From NCBI GenBank assembly GCA_021613335.1, contig JAJTWR010000182.1, forward strand, positions 1,467,501-1,531,500: 64,000 nucleotides of DNA. Reading direction: 5' to 3'. The notes beneath the pieces are model-generated. The model was not told the origin of the DNA and did no database searches. It worked only from the letters and a program-made list of their open reading frames with translations. Positions 51,134 to 63,896 of this stretch are shown here, one piece after another (the first letter of the stretch is position 1; each line of letters begins with the position of its first letter). This DNA comes from Whitmania pigra (lineage: Eukaryota > Annelida > Clitellata > Hirudinida > Haemopidae). The position numbers and the translations under genes are program-made.

Positions 51134-54100
51134 ATGGAAAGGTTTATTAGATCGCTAAGCCTTCGCAAGAAAGATTGCCCAAAGAATGTCGAAATAGGGG
51201 ACTCAAATAAACCCCAAGCTTGGCTAGATGATCAAAGACGTGTCAGAGAGTCATCTTGTAGTTTTCCAGTTGAGGTGAGAATCTAGCTTTTAAAGGATGT
51301 TTTGATTGAAATTATTGAGCGAATATTGAAATAAAATTTTCACATTTAAATGAAGTACTTGGGTTACATAGAAGTCTTCGAATCGAGAGGTATAGTTGTC
51401 TGTGAAAAGGCCATAAAAGCCTTGAAGACTGTAAGTTTGAAAATTCACAGAAAATGTTTTTGAAAACAAAATTTTAAGGTAGCACATGTTTGAACACTGC
51501 CTTGTCATAATACAGAGTAAAAGCAAATGCAAAAAGTCTGTCTTGTACGTCTCAGGGGATGCAATCAGAGTCATTGATGATGCCAACAAGGTATGCCTTG
51601 CAATAGCAAGTCCGACAACACACTTTGGAGCGCAAGCCATTTTGTGTTGTTTTTTTTAATGGCTTACTACTTAAACCTATTAACAAAATTATGGTGCTCA
51701 ACAAATGCATTTATTGTTATTATTATTAATTGAATATCATGCTTTAGTTTCTAATGGAAAGAAATCACACAGAATTTGCATTTTAAATATTTTCAATTTT
51801 TGATCAGCAATTATATTGAATCAAATATTGTTAAAAAGATTAAAGGTTGATAGATGAATTTATTTTGATAGGTTCTGCTGGTCGATCAAACGTTAGAAAA
51901 GGTGTCGTTCTGTGCTCCAGATAGGAATATTTACGAGGGGTTTGCCTACATTTGTAGGGATGCCACTGCTAAGAGATGGCTCTGTCATGGATTTCTTGCA
52001 ACCAAGGATTCTGTATGTTTTAAGCTGTGATTTTATGTCATACATTTACTTACATTACATGGTTTTAAATATCATTTGAAGCCCATCTTACTGTTATGCC
52101 TTGAGTTAAATATAAGATTATATATGACGCTGGCACTTATGGCGCTCTACAAATGCATAAAATTATTTTATTATTATATATGATTAAATATAATAATAAT
52201 CATTATCATCATCATTGTTATTATTATTGCCATCATCATCATCATAATATAAATTTTAAGTTTCTTATTGGCTGGACTTGCTAACAATTTGCTTTTCAAT
52301 GTGGTGACTAATTATGGAAGATATATATGAAGTAAAATGTTATTTGTTTATCACTATTTTATTTTTAATTCAGTAAATCAGCTGCACTTAAACACAAAAG
52401 CATTTTTACCTATAATTGATGATTGTAATTGTATTAACAGACAGTGACATTCACATTAATTTGACTGACATGTAAACATACATTCATATCACTAAGATTG
52501 TCAATATGAGATTCTTATATTGTGAGTTATATTACAAGTTATTTTATTATAACATTTTTATTATTACTGCATTTTTGTGCCACAAAAGACATAGTCGGCC
52601 ACAAACATTAAACAAACCTCACTTATCCCTGCAGGGTGAACGTCTGAGCCATGCTCTGGGATGTGCATTTGCAGTTTGTTTGGAAAAGAAGCAAATCAGG
52701 GAGAAGCAGAAGAACCTGGTGTCGTCTTCTAGTTATCAGGCACCCTTGTTTGCCTCGGACAAAAACAGATATGGGGATTCCCAGTTTGGCTCCTCCAGAC
52801 CTTTCTTTAGACAGGCCTCTCTCCTCGAAAGGATAAGTGACCCTCAGGTCACCATGGTGACAGGTTTTGACATGTTTATTTGGATTGCTTGTTGTTAGTA
52901 ATTTTGACACATCTTGCTTACTTTCACTTCAGGTTGTGTTTGGAAATAGATGAAATTAAACGTTTACATTATCTCCATCATTACCATCCTTGTTATGACA
53001 TTTTGGAGTATTGGCTTTGATTTGTAATAGCAATTAGTAGGTTAAATTTCAAGGTAAACAATGTTAAGAAATTCTAAATAACTAAAGCAGCTATTTTACT
53101 ACTATCTATTAAGTTAAGATATCAATGATGAATGATTTGATTATTTATTTGGGGCAACTTTCCCAATGACAGTCAGGCTTGCAAAAATAAATTATACTAT
53201 TAAAAAGATATAATAATACTATTTCATTTTATATATTTAATACTTAATTGCAGCATGAAGTTGTATCTGTGTGTAAGCACGAATCTAATTGCCTTCTTAA
53301 TGCGACACCTAGTGATAATTATGCAGACATCAAAGGATGTTATGATCGTTCACTAATGCCCAATAATCATGCCAGGATGCTTGCATTTAAATGTGAAAGG
53401 CTTGCTTTTTCTCATCTAACTTGGACTGAGTTCAGTACTAAGTGTTAAATTCCTCTGGTTTTAAATACTGGATGGTTGACAGTAATATTATATTTATGAT
53501 GTTGTTGTCATAACCATTGTCATTATTATTGTTATTATTATTATTATTATTATTATATTATTATTATTATTATTATTATTATTGCTATTATTATTACTTT
53601 TGTCCTTACTGCGATTACACACATAAGTTTTTCAAAACAGAACCTGTGCCCAGCAAGCCAGCCATCAGGAATGAATTTGAGATTAAGCGACCTCGTCCTT
53701 CGAGTGACTTCTTCAAGCGACAACATTCCCTCCAGCTCCAAAACAATGGTGAAAATCACAGGAGGTCAGAGTTCAACTTTTCTACATCTAACTATACTGA
53801 AGACGGAGATGTTTTCACCATCTACGAGGAAAACATCACCAACAGCATCAACAACAACAAAGACGGCAGCGGGGACGAGGACAACAACAATGCCGACAAT
53901 CGCGTGAATTTCCTTCCAGATTCCTGTCCAAGACAAGTACCATTGAATGGAGGAGTTGACTTTCCAGCTGACTCATCCCCCGATCCCTTCAACTCAGTCA
54001 TGACTCACAGAAGTAGAAATGAGAACTCTCTCAGTCCGAGCATCCATGACATTTCAATCAATCAAACCAGGAAGATGTCTGATGCAGAATGCTGGCTGAA

Positions 54101-54353
54101 CGACATTGCAGAATCTCTGTCCATTTCTAACGGCAACAGCTCCTCGTTGGACGATCCTCATCGCTTCATGCCATTGCACGCTGAGAATGGAAGCTCATTT
54201 TTATATGCAAGGGATTGCAGTTCTTTCCTGTCCGTGTCAAATCCATTTTCATGTGGTGTTGCCTTTGACAACAAGATATCCTTCAAGTCACAGGTGTCTG
54301 TTCCAGAGAATTCATTGGCTGCTTTTGGCAGCAGTGCCAACCCATTTCTCTGA
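51134..54353 (+). CDS. NUMB: Numb endocytic adaptor, PTB domain protein, six coding exons
   Basis: Exons 51134-51274, 51356-51430, 51516-51590, 51872-52012, 52635-52863 and 53641-54353 sum to 1,374 nt, 457 residues, in phase. Numb is a membrane-associated, asymmetrically inherited inhibitor of Notch that links cargo to clathrin adaptors. The N-terminus ([12 protein letters not shown]) keeps the basic, phosphorylatable patch that aPKC controls. Residues ~44-170 are the PTB domain: SCSFPVEYLGYIEV, then GDAIRVIDD, then [10 protein letters not shown], then YICRD, then [30 protein letters not shown] is the conserved second aPKC/14-3-3 site. The tail has DPF (alpha-adaptin binding) and two NPF motifs (EH-domain binding), the last one being the C-terminal NPFL. 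The exon 5 donor (ACAG|GTTTTG) was chosen because only it keeps phase. Human NUMB is longer (about 600-650), so the middle is shorter here. Confidence 0.94.
53520..53590. repeat. (ATT)n tract next to the last NUMB acceptor
   Basis: About 70 bp of ATT repeat ends 50 bp upstream of the splice acceptor at 53640 and forms most of the T-rich tract there. Confidence 0.9.
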
Positions 54354-54359
54354 TTGGTC

Positions 54360-55570
54360 AAATTAGTTTTCCCATCTGCAAGTTGTGTATTATCCTAGTC
54401 TTTTTTTTTACATTATTTGTTTAAGTTTGCATTATTTTCTATTATTTGGTTACTTCTATAAGTTTATCATAAAAAACAATGTTATGTTTTTTAAACCAGT
54501 ATTTCATTCACTTAAAATCTCTTCTGTTGCTTTTATTTGTTCATTTGGAAGTGAATAATGCCTCGTAGTGTGCCAATTTTGTTAAATATTTCCTCTGAGA
54601 ACTCTGTTGTGGAGTATTCATATTTAAGTTCTGGGTTCTCACTTTCTATTGTCTTCAGATTCTAAATAAAAGAACTTTCATTGTTTGATATATGCATGTA
54701 TAAATTCCTGTTGCTATCTGACAATGAATATTTTTACATTTGAGAAGACAAGTCTCTTTGGTTTTGCTTTAAATTTCCAAGAGTTGCTAGATGGCTGTGC
54801 ATATTGATTAGCTATTAATGAGTTTTATTCCTTTCACATCTTTTCACATGTGGTTGTAACCAGACCTTTTATTCCTACAACTTTATTTGCTCTGATTCCT
54901 TTTCTATTCCATCTTGTTTTCTTCTTATGGGCTGATTTTGTATGAGAAGTTCTCTAAAGAGCATTCAATGAATCAGTATTAATGATGACGAATGACGCCA
55001 GTTTTATGCTCTAAAATATTTTTGAGTTTCAGTGGAAACTTTTAATTAATAGTGCATACTCTCATGGATGTTGTAATCATATGCATAAGCCTGTTTCTGA
55101 ATTTACCACCTTGTGGTCGATTTTAATGATGGCGTTTTTATCCTAGTCTGCCCCAAAATGTTAATTTATAGGGTTGTTTTCAAGAACTCAGCATATTTTT
55201 AAATTTAGCAGGTTGCAACGTTGAAAACTCTTATGATATTTATTCTGCTGTAGCAGTGTTACTGAACATACAAATAGTAGGAAATGCATGACTCATAAAC
55301 CTAGTCTTTGCTTACCATATTAAACGATGCCAAATTTCAGGCGAATGTTATAATTTTTCAGACTGTTACTTTTGTTAACCTCACTAATTTCTCATTCACA
55401 TTAGAAAACGCCACTGCTTGATACTTGTCATCCTAACAATGAATGGATAGTTATCACATAAAGCTGTCCTCACGAGCTGAAGATGAGACAAATGACTGCA
55501 CTAAACTATAATAAACAAAAGTTTCCTTGGATGTTTTACAACTTTCAGGCTTTCATAAAATCATACAAAA
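54360..55570. other. 3' UTR/intergenic between NUMB and CIAO3
   Basis: AT-rich, no gene. NUMB signal AATAAA is at 54665-54670, 312 nt after its stop. Confidence 0.6.
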
Positions 55571-55575
55571 TTAAC

Positions 55576-55581
55576 TTTATT
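55576..55581 (-). terminator. AATAAA signal of CIAO3
   Basis: TTTATT on plus, 42 nt beyond the CIAO3 stop codon. Confidence 0.6.
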
Positions 55582-55622
55582 CACAAAACTGTAGACAAAA
55601 AAGTTTTCTTCCATGATCTTGC

Positions 55623-58550
55623 CTAAAAATCGAGAAAATCAGGAGCTTTGGGTACATGCCTAAACTGTGTTTTTGTCATCTTGTTAAATTCTTCTTGGTT
55701 CAGTTTGTCCAGCCACTCGGAGTAAAGTTGGACAACAGCTGGATGGACCCCCACCGGTTGCTTAGCAATGGAATTGTATTCTTCTCTGACTTTTGGCAAA
55801 CTCTTAGTCTGAATTTGACCGCCCCCATTCAAGCAGCCTGGAAATGTCAAAACAAAATGTTGTTAAAACTTCCAAGTTATGCTGACGACAATATCAGTGA
55901 GTCAAAAATATCAATTCTGCTATGGCAAAACATGCAAAACATGGTAAAACCAAGAAGATGGTTTCACGTATTTCACTAGATGTCAGAAATCATCGAAATA
56001 AAACAAAATACTATGCACAATACCTGTAGGGCAGGCCATGACTTCTATATAATCATAAGGCAGCTGCTTTTTTTTAAACTTCCTTGCCACATCTTGCAGC
56101 TTACGGAAGCCATAAGCGAATGCAAATCTCAGCAGAGGTTTCTTGGCTTCTACATTCCCCTTGGAGGATTCGTTTGAGCCGTCGGCATCGTTGCTGGACT
56201 CGTGATCGTCATAAATGAGCACTTCTTGCATGTCAGAATGTCTGGAGATGTGTTAGTCAATCATACAAGTAATTTGAGCATGTCGTTACATGCTAATGTA
56301 CCTGAGAACTTTGTATTCCAAAACATCGAGGTCTTTGTTGAAAAGCTCCTTAGCCGCATACTTCACTACATAATTCATGTAACCATCACTCTCTGATTTC
56401 TCATGGCTCCAACAGTCAGGATACTCCAGAAGCTCTAAGCTATAAATTTATTAAATAACAATTAATTTTAGTATTTACCTCTAATGGTCATTTAAACTAA
56501 GCATATTGAAGGTTAGCAATGTTGAGTTGTCCCTCCAAAATTTCAAAATTGCTTGACAAATGAGCTCACTTGTTGGAATCTTCGTAATCAAGTTCAGCCA
56601 ATGATATGCCTTCCTTTTCAATCATTTCTTGCAACTCACCTGTTTCGATAAACAACATTATCACCAAGACGGTATTTACCATCCTCTTCAGCATCATTAC
56701 CATCACCATCATTAAAGAAAATGACATTTTAATCTGAAGATATTATTTAGCAATAATTCATAACAACTTCAATGGTTCAAACCAGAAGTAAGGACACAGT
56801 CGACATCCTTGCAAGCAAGCTCTTCATCGTAGAAATCATTCCTTGAAGCCTCTAACTTTCTGTCGTAACAGGGTGCCACGGAAACGTGGAAGACTTGCGT
56901 CGGATTTTTCACTCCGAGTTTTCCTGCCAGGTGGTTCTTGATGATGGTGGCAGTCATCTGCTGTGCTGACTTGATCAAGCTCATGTGTTTGATGGTATTT
57001 TCCTCCATGCTCTTTTCCACATAGGAAACCCATGCGGGACATGCACTCGTAAACAGCGGGAGGTCATTTTGCTCTTGGAAGTGGTGAACAAACTCTTTTC
57101 CACTTTCCAGCAGACTCAACTCCCTGCCAACAGTTGTATCCAAGACGATGTCAGCCCCTATAGATTCAGCAACAATGCATTAGCAAAAAGAAGCTAAGTG
57201 AATCATCACAAAAATATAACTTAAACAATAAATTTATATTCCAGAGACTAATTAATTATTTTAAACTTAAAAATTACATAAATTTTTTAAAATTTTTCAA
57301 AAAACAAAAATATGCAGTTACAAAATAAGCCTTATGAGAACTACAAGAATCATAATCACCCATCCTCTTGAGGAAGCTGTTGAGTTTTTTGGAGGTTTCC
57401 TCATAGGAGAGATTATTTTTTACTGCAATAGAGGCCTTTGTTTGAGGAGATATTGATATGGCAATGAGTTTTCTTTTGTCTTTCTATAAAGATGATACAA
57501 AACATGTAATCACAAGTTAAAATAAGTAATGTTCAAGTAATCAATATGTCACTTCGTTAATTTCATAATTTTATAAACCTATAATAAGAATGCTCTTCGA
57601 AGAAACTAAATAAAGTAGAAATCCTCTTAATGTCAACAAAAAATTGTTGCAAGGAGGCATTACACTGGCTCAAAATATGATTTGCCTGTTGCACTAACAA
57701 TTTCCTCGTCAATGGACAAAAACTCCAGACTATTCTGAGATTATTAATATAGAATTTTTCTAAATCACAAAACTAATGCAAATCCTAAATATGAAAAGAC
57801 TTCAATATTGTGTCTTTGGATTGTATTCCATCTTCAAGTCACAATAAAAATCTACATTCTAGAGTAGCTTGATATTCCAAATTCTAGGAAAAATTAAAAA
57901 TTCTACTCCACTCTCAAAGATAATCTTTTAAAAGCAAATGCAAGATTTTTCTAAAATAAAAGTAACCTCTAGCATTTTGTTTTCTGACAGGAAGTCATAG
58001 AAAAAGTTGAGACTCTGTTCTGCAACAAGAACCACCTCAGAAGATGTGATGCAACCACTGCATGACAGGCAGTCCTTCAAACTTATCTGCACTTTCTCTG
58101 GTTTTTCAATTTTTTTCAGCTTTAAAAATTTGTAGTTTCAATGACAAATATTTAGTTGAAATTCTAGCAACATCAATGCTTGACCATAGCCATAATAGTT
58201 CTTATTATGAAAAAATATTCCTCAAGTAGCTTAAAATAGTTCATATCTATTAAACAATTAATTATAGCATGTTATTTAAATGACACTAAGCAGACCTCTG
58301 GTGCCACTGCAGATCCTTCAAACTCTATTTTCCTTTTGGTGTCAGATTTCTTTTCGAAACTGAAAGGTTTTACGCAAGCCTAAAATTTGAAGAAAACATT
58401 TTGCTTAAGATGCCGAACCACTTCCCATAACATATAAAAAATCTTCTTTAAAAAATGCTACTTAGTCAGTACAGTTGTAAAAGTCCTAAAACCAACCGAT
58501 GATGGAGCCAGATAATCATCTGGAATGTGCAGTTTAACTACACGGCTCAT
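55623..58550 (-). CDS. CIAO3: Cytosolic iron-sulfur assembly component CIAO3 (NARFL/IOP1), nine exons
   Basis: Exons 58550-58497, 58379-58296, 58119-57967, 57483-57360, 57157-56783, 56639-56570, 56439-56302, 56241-56024 and 55837-55623 total 1,431 nt, 476 residues, the human length. CIAO3 links the early Fe-S scaffold to the CIA targeting complex in the cytosol and is related to iron-only hydrogenases. The N-terminal cluster ligands are Cys20 and Cys63/66/69 (KDCLSCSGCITS). The C-terminal cluster ligands are Cys178 (FTSACPAWVSY), Cys235 (VSVAPCYDRKLEASR), Cys403 and Cys407 (VMACPTGCLNGGGQ). KDVDCVLTSG and RFAFAYGFRKLQ are also conserved. The protein ends in LDF, which fits the C-terminal [LIM]-[DES]-[WF] tripeptide used for docking to the CIA targeting complex. 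All splice sites are GT-AG. Confidence 0.97.
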
Positions 58551-58934
58551 TTTATCACAAGGTATTTAACTAGAATGACTTTTTGCCTCAATGCCTCAAC
58601 AATTTTAGTGTTGACTAGGATTTTGAAACCTTTAAACTAATTAAGATGCAATTGTAGGAAGCCGTCGAACAAAACCAATGCCTTTACATTAACGTTCACA
58701 ACAAAATACTCCCCATGCACCCCAGAGCAATTAAAGACTTCAAACTACAAGTTTGTTTGTTTTTTTACAATTGCTACATTAACAATTAATCTTTTGTCGG
58801 AAATTATGAACGATGTTGTATATTGTTGGGTACTGAATCAACAATAAAATGCATTAACCAGCGTAAATAGGTTACAATTATTTTTTTCAAGTCTCCGAGG
58901 CCAGGATCGCCAACAAAAATTTCTGTAAAATCGA

Positions 58935-59475
58935 AGAAATCACAACGGCAAAGTGAGCTTGAATGGCTGAAATACGAGAAGAAGGCACTCCGCCGTCGGT
59001 GGAAAAGTGCCAAAGAAGATGAGAAAGCAAGTATTTCAGTTGTGTGGGAAGAGTTGAAGGAACGTGTGAGAAACCTTCGCCGAGCCGAGTGTGTTAGGCA
59101 AAAGAACTATGAGAGGAGGAGAGCTCATAGGAAGTTTTTCAGTGATCCTTACAGATATGGGAGAGCGTTACTCGACCCTCCGAAGTCTGGTGAGCTTCGT
59201 GCAGGTAAAGACGAACTGGAAGCACCTTACTAATTCGTATCGAGATTCTCTTCGGATCGATGCGCAAAGGTCCTCGTGAATCTCATCGATAACCATATAA
59301 CGTGCGGTGCGTTACGATGAAGTCGGATAGGTAGGGTTTTCACCGACTTGGACACCCGCATGATCAACGGGTATGGCCCACCCCTCGAGAACGTCAGGAG
59401 TTTGGGCCGAAACGATTGATGACTCTAACGATCCCCTGTCGGTTAGCTCTACGTTAGGAGTTTCTAAGTTTTTTT
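58935..59475 (+). pseudogene. Internally deleted copy of the R2-type retrotransposon
   Basis: It encodes EKKALRRRWKSAKEDE, then NLRRAECVRQKNYERRRAHR and FFSDPYRYGRALLDPPKSGE, collinear with 34850-35070 of the large element. A one-base frameshift follows near 59220. From about 59370 it continues with the conserved 3' UTR tail. About 2.4 kb (reverse transcriptase and nuclease) is missing. It has Arg (AGA) where the large copy has its TGA stop. It is not flanked by ACAT repeats. Confidence 0.8.
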
Positions 59476-59479
59476 CGCG

Positions 59480-60095
59480 TCCCTAGGTCCAACGTCTTCA
59501 GGCCACCGTGTTGACAATTTTATAGGAAAAGTAAAAAAATATAATGTTTTTAATATTTTAATAAGCTAAAACCAAAAAACTTCCTGAAGTGAGAGAATTT
59601 CAAGTTATGTGACGTCAAAGTGATTGAAAAGGCTCAAATAATCTAAGTATGGATAAGTTGCAAAATTTGTTGGACTAGCGTGGCAGAGATGACCTTTGAT
59701 AGTTTCTGTTAATAAGCTTGAGATTTTGAGAGGAATTTTGTTTCGAAATGTGATTAAGAGGAATAGGACCAGAAAATGGCCATAATCATTTTCTGACAGT
59801 TATGTTTAAGACACATGACACAACACATAAACCATTAGCAGAGTAATGCATGCATTAATTATGCATCTGTTTACTTCACAAATAAAACAGATGAATAATT
59901 GAAATTTATTTGATTATAGTCCGTTGCATAACTGAGATAATTTGGACTTTAGTTAGTGTTAGGGATGAGTAAGTAATGATACGTATTAGAATAATGAAAA
60001 TTTCTAGTATGTTAGTTAGATTAAAATGTAAAAAGACTTAGAGTAAGCCTCTCCTGTTTTTGCAAATCCACTCATAGATGATGTCCGCACTTGCT
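59480..60095. other. Intergenic, no gene recognised
   Basis: AT-rich spacer between two LINE fragments. Confidence 0.4.
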
Positions 60096-60099
60096 GGAT

Positions 60100-60700
60100 T
60101 GCTAAGCATGGAACTCAAATCGGATAGATTCGTGTTGATTCTGATTTCTCTCCTCAGGCAGACTGGGCGGGACATTCCGTGAGAAATGTCGCACATTTTC
60201 GTCTTCGTGAGGGCACGTCTGGCACTTCCCGCCGGGAATGGTAGCTTTGTAGACCGTAAGGAGAGTGGATTTACTCACCCCCACGAGTTGCCCGAGATGG
60301 CTTTCATCGCGTTGAGTCTTTTTATGCACCGAGTCTTAACGGACTCCGTGTGGGCCGATCAGTTTAGTCTTGTGTCCAGAACAATTCCCAAAAAGGTGGC
60401 CGTTTGAGACAGGAGGATCTTCCACTCCGATCTTCAGTCGGATGCTTTTCTTTCTCGTCTGATTCTGGTTATCTGAAAAAAGAACTGCTTGGGATTTAGA
60501 TGCGGAGATCTTAAAACCGTTTGTAGATATAAACTTAGCCGTAATGCCGAGCTGTTTCTGCATGGCCGCTGTCATTGTTTCTATGGACCTCCCGGTCGTC
60601 CAGAGAGCAATGTCATCGGTATACATGGACAGCTCGACCCCTTTCTTTGGTTCGGGGATCGAGTTCATCTTGATGATGAGAATAATTGAAAGCATTAATT
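60100..60700 (-). pseudogene. Jockey/I-type LINE fragment: reverse transcriptase motif C and downstream
   Basis: From 60650 on minus, GVELSMYTDDIALWTTGRS contains the YxDD catalytic pair, followed by GFKISASKSQAVLF (motif D). A second frame (60329-60102) carries KCQTCPHEDENVRHF, a C-x2-C...H pattern as in the C-terminal zinc knuckle. The two lie close together because the thumb/RNase H part is missing. The family is distinct from the R2-type and R4-like elements. Confidence 0.65.
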
Positions 60701-60759
60701 ATACTTTCAAACAAAGATCGGAATGTAACCGAACCACAGAGTAAGAAAAAAGGTCAGCA

Positions 60760-61745
60760 ATTATCATGATTAATTCAGGACGATTATTAACGATTCACGA
60801 TTATGTTTCAGAACTGCACAAGCAACCGTGAGACTAATACTTTAACGCTTAAGAGACATCATTGACTTTCATGAATTTGTTTTCCCAAGAAACGGACATC
60901 ATCGGCTCCCCTGACTATTTATAAAAAGAAAGGTCATCTCAAGTTGTGACGATTGGAAACCCCTTGGAAAAAGCTGAAATGATGTACCTGCCAAGAATTG
61001 ATCTTTTGATCATTGATCTTTTACAATGTGTACGTTTGTGATTTTAAATAGGAAACTCACGATTCTTAAAAACTCATAACTTGAGCAGGAAATAATTAAG
61101 AAAACGCAAAAATGTGATTGGAAAATGCACTTTCTGGTGTAAAACTTTGAAGATATTAGCGGCTAATGTTGACCACGAAATTGATAGTGACATAAACCAG
61201 ACCCTCCTCAAATTTCGAATAAGCTAATTAAAGAAGGTCATCAGGACCTTTTGTCAACCTTCAGCTTTAACATACCCCAATACAAAATTACTAAGTCCAT
61301 GGAATTTCCACCTTGGAACAAATGGCGGACAAATACTGATTTGACAAATTCCAAGTTTAATTGTGCTGCCATAAATAGCACATATTATTAAGCTTTTCAA
61401 ACGTAACTATAACTACTACAATCTGGTAAATATTCATGGTGTTGGTAACCCGCCTACTAGCAGAATTTATTAAGGTTATCACATGGCTAACTCACATGAT
61501 GTTAGTAAAACCTTTCATTCTTCAATAAAAGCTAAAGGTGTCTTCTCGACACACCTCTTATTTCGAACATATTTCGTGTTAGAGTCAATTTTTCGGTAAA
61601 ACTTATCATTTTTTTGTGAAACTATAGCGCTTACTATTGCTTGCCTTTAAGTTCACTTTTAGTAGTTTGTCGAGAACCATAAAAAGCTCTCAAACTAGGC
61701 GCGAGAAATCTTTGCAACTTTTACAAATAGTTAAAAAAGAACTTG
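60760..61745. other. Intergenic and MFSD11 upstream region
   Basis: No gene. The last few hundred bases should contain the MFSD11 promoter and 5' UTR; no motif stands out. Confidence 0.4.
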
Positions 61746-61751
61746 TAACCG

Positions 61752-63896
61752 ATGGAAAAAAGTGTTGAAAGTTCACTTCCTAGTGCCACGGAGAGTCAGG
61801 TAAATTCAAGTATTGGGAGCATCCTTTCAAGTTCTGAGGCTAATGATGGATCTAAAGGATGGAAGCTTTTCAACATTGTTATGCTCGGAATCACTTTCAT
61901 GAGCCTGTTTACTGCTTTCCAAACTTGTGCTATGGTCGAGGTTGGTTTTGGGAATAAAGATTATTTGTGTTTATTATATCAGTTTTTTTGTCATTTAAGT
62001 TATGGATAATGCAAACTATAACATATTCCAGACGCTTGTTCTTGAAGGAGCCAACAATGAAACCAACCACACATCAGGAAATGGTTACACTAGGTGAATA
62101 CATTAAATATGTGTCTCGCCATTATTTGTTAAAGTTGCTCATTTGGCATTTCCAACACCATGATGAATAATTAAAATCATTAATTGTGCTCACATTACTC
62201 ATACAATTTTTGTATATCATGTCAAACAATTTGACATTAGCATTTTGAGGAGCCAAAGAATCCAAGCTACTTTGAGGATCAATGCACATCTAATACCATG
62301 CATACAACATCAAGCACATTGTTATTATAAATATTATTTCTTATTATAAATACATTTGCACATATTATTATGAACTATTATTATTTATCAACTTGTGGTC
62401 ATTAATAAAATTGTATTTATTTCAGCCTTGCCCTTCTTTATGGATCTTTTGCTGTTTCGAACTGGGTGGCACCCCCTGTGGTTGCTCTCTTTGGATCAAA
62501 GTGGGCCATGATTGCTGGAGGTTCACTTTACTGGTTAGTCTTGCTCATTATTGGTTATACCAGTAATGATGCTATTTATTTGTTATTTATAGCTGGATAA
62601 TGTCATATAAGCAATAATATTAGTAAGTATTGCTTGGTTAATAATATCAACTTTATTTTGAAACCAGCCTTTTCATTGGACTGTTCCTGAAACCCATGCA
62701 GGAGACACTTTACACATCATCTATTTTGGTCGGATTGGGAGCTGCAGGTAATTTTTGTTGCAAACATCTGTCAGTTAATGTTTAACTTCTTGAATTGGAA
62801 CTTGGCTTTAATTTAAAATGAAAAATAAAATAATAATAATAATAAAACAACAATCATTAAAACATAAGACTGTATTTCAAATAACATGTCTTGTATTCTA
62901 GTTCTATGGACAGCACAAGGTAAATTCCTTGCCCAAAACTCCAACTTGAATACCATGACCAGAAACACTGGCATCTTCTGGGCTCTTTTCCAATCCAGGC
63001 AAGTTTCCATTCACTTAGAATACATAATTCACAATTCAAATTCATGGCATCACAAGATTTCTGAAGAATTGACCACGTGTGGATGTTAATGACCAAGATT
63101 TTATCATGCGTTTGCATTCCAGCAAACTTTCAAGTGTGCACACGTTAGATGTGTCATTAAAGATGTAATTGTTTCAGTAGCATTGAATTATTTAAGTCTT
63201 GCCTAATCTGTTATGTTCTTGCTAATAGAGGACCTTTTTAGTGAGACATTTAATTGCTTGGACTTATCACTTAATTGGTGCTTGTCTGAAGAAGATGTTT
63301 TGTTTTCTTTGGAATATTATGTCTCTTTTCATTTTCATTCTCATAAGATGCCGATGCAAACCATGCATTGGATTCAGTGCATCATTATGATACGCTGAAC
63401 ATAATATTTGATAATGTACTTGGTAACATTCGACAAACTCATGATTTAAAACCTCATGATTCCTTTTTTGAATTTATTGTCAATATTCACTCAAATGCAC
63501 ATCATCCTGTGATTCCACATTTTGATGTTGAAAATTAATGTAAACATGATTGACAATATTTATTATTATCTTAAATCAATAAAAATATTTAGTATTGATA
63601 AAAGAATAAATAATGTTCTAAAAGTTATAGCTCATTAAAAGGTCATTATGTATTAATTTAAATTAATAGCATGCTACTGTTACAATCATAAATTTGAACA
63701 CATTTCATTTATTTTAAATTGTTATTTCCAGCCTTATTTGGGGAAATCTCTTCGTTTATTTCAAATTCTCCGGTCTCGAGAAAATCGACTCAGGCGTACG
63801 AACAATACTTTTTATCAGCCTCACAGTTGTTGGTTGTATCGGAGTGTTGCTAATGCTGCTTTTCAGAAGCCCATCGAAGCGATCCAATGAACCGAA
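61752..63896 (+). CDS. MFSD11: MFSD11 (UNC93-like major facilitator), 5' part, six exons
   Basis: Exons 61752-61940, 62032-62093, 62426-62533, 62668-62747, 62902-62998 and 63732-63896 encode 233 residues and the gene continues past the right edge. After a Ser-rich N-terminal extension, GWKLFNIVMLGITFMSLFTA starts TM1, followed by FQTC as in human MFSD11. A glycosylation-prone loop (NNETNHTSGNGYTS) follows, then LALLYGSFAVSNWVAPPVVA, AAVLWTAQGKFLAQNSN and NTGIFWALFQSSLIWGNL, the UNC93/MFSD11 signature region. The visible part covers roughly the first half (TM1-6). Substrate is unknown. Exon 5 uses a GC donor (62999-63000). At the right end, AA|GTAATT could be a donor; read through, the frame stops at once (TAA at 63898-63900), too short for the family. 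Confidence 0.92.
62999..63731 (+). other. GC-AG intron of MFSD11 (733 bp)
   Basis: The exon ends CAATCCAG, the intron begins GCAAGT and ends TTTCCAG. Only this junction yields ALFQSSLIWGNL as in homologues. Confidence 0.85.
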
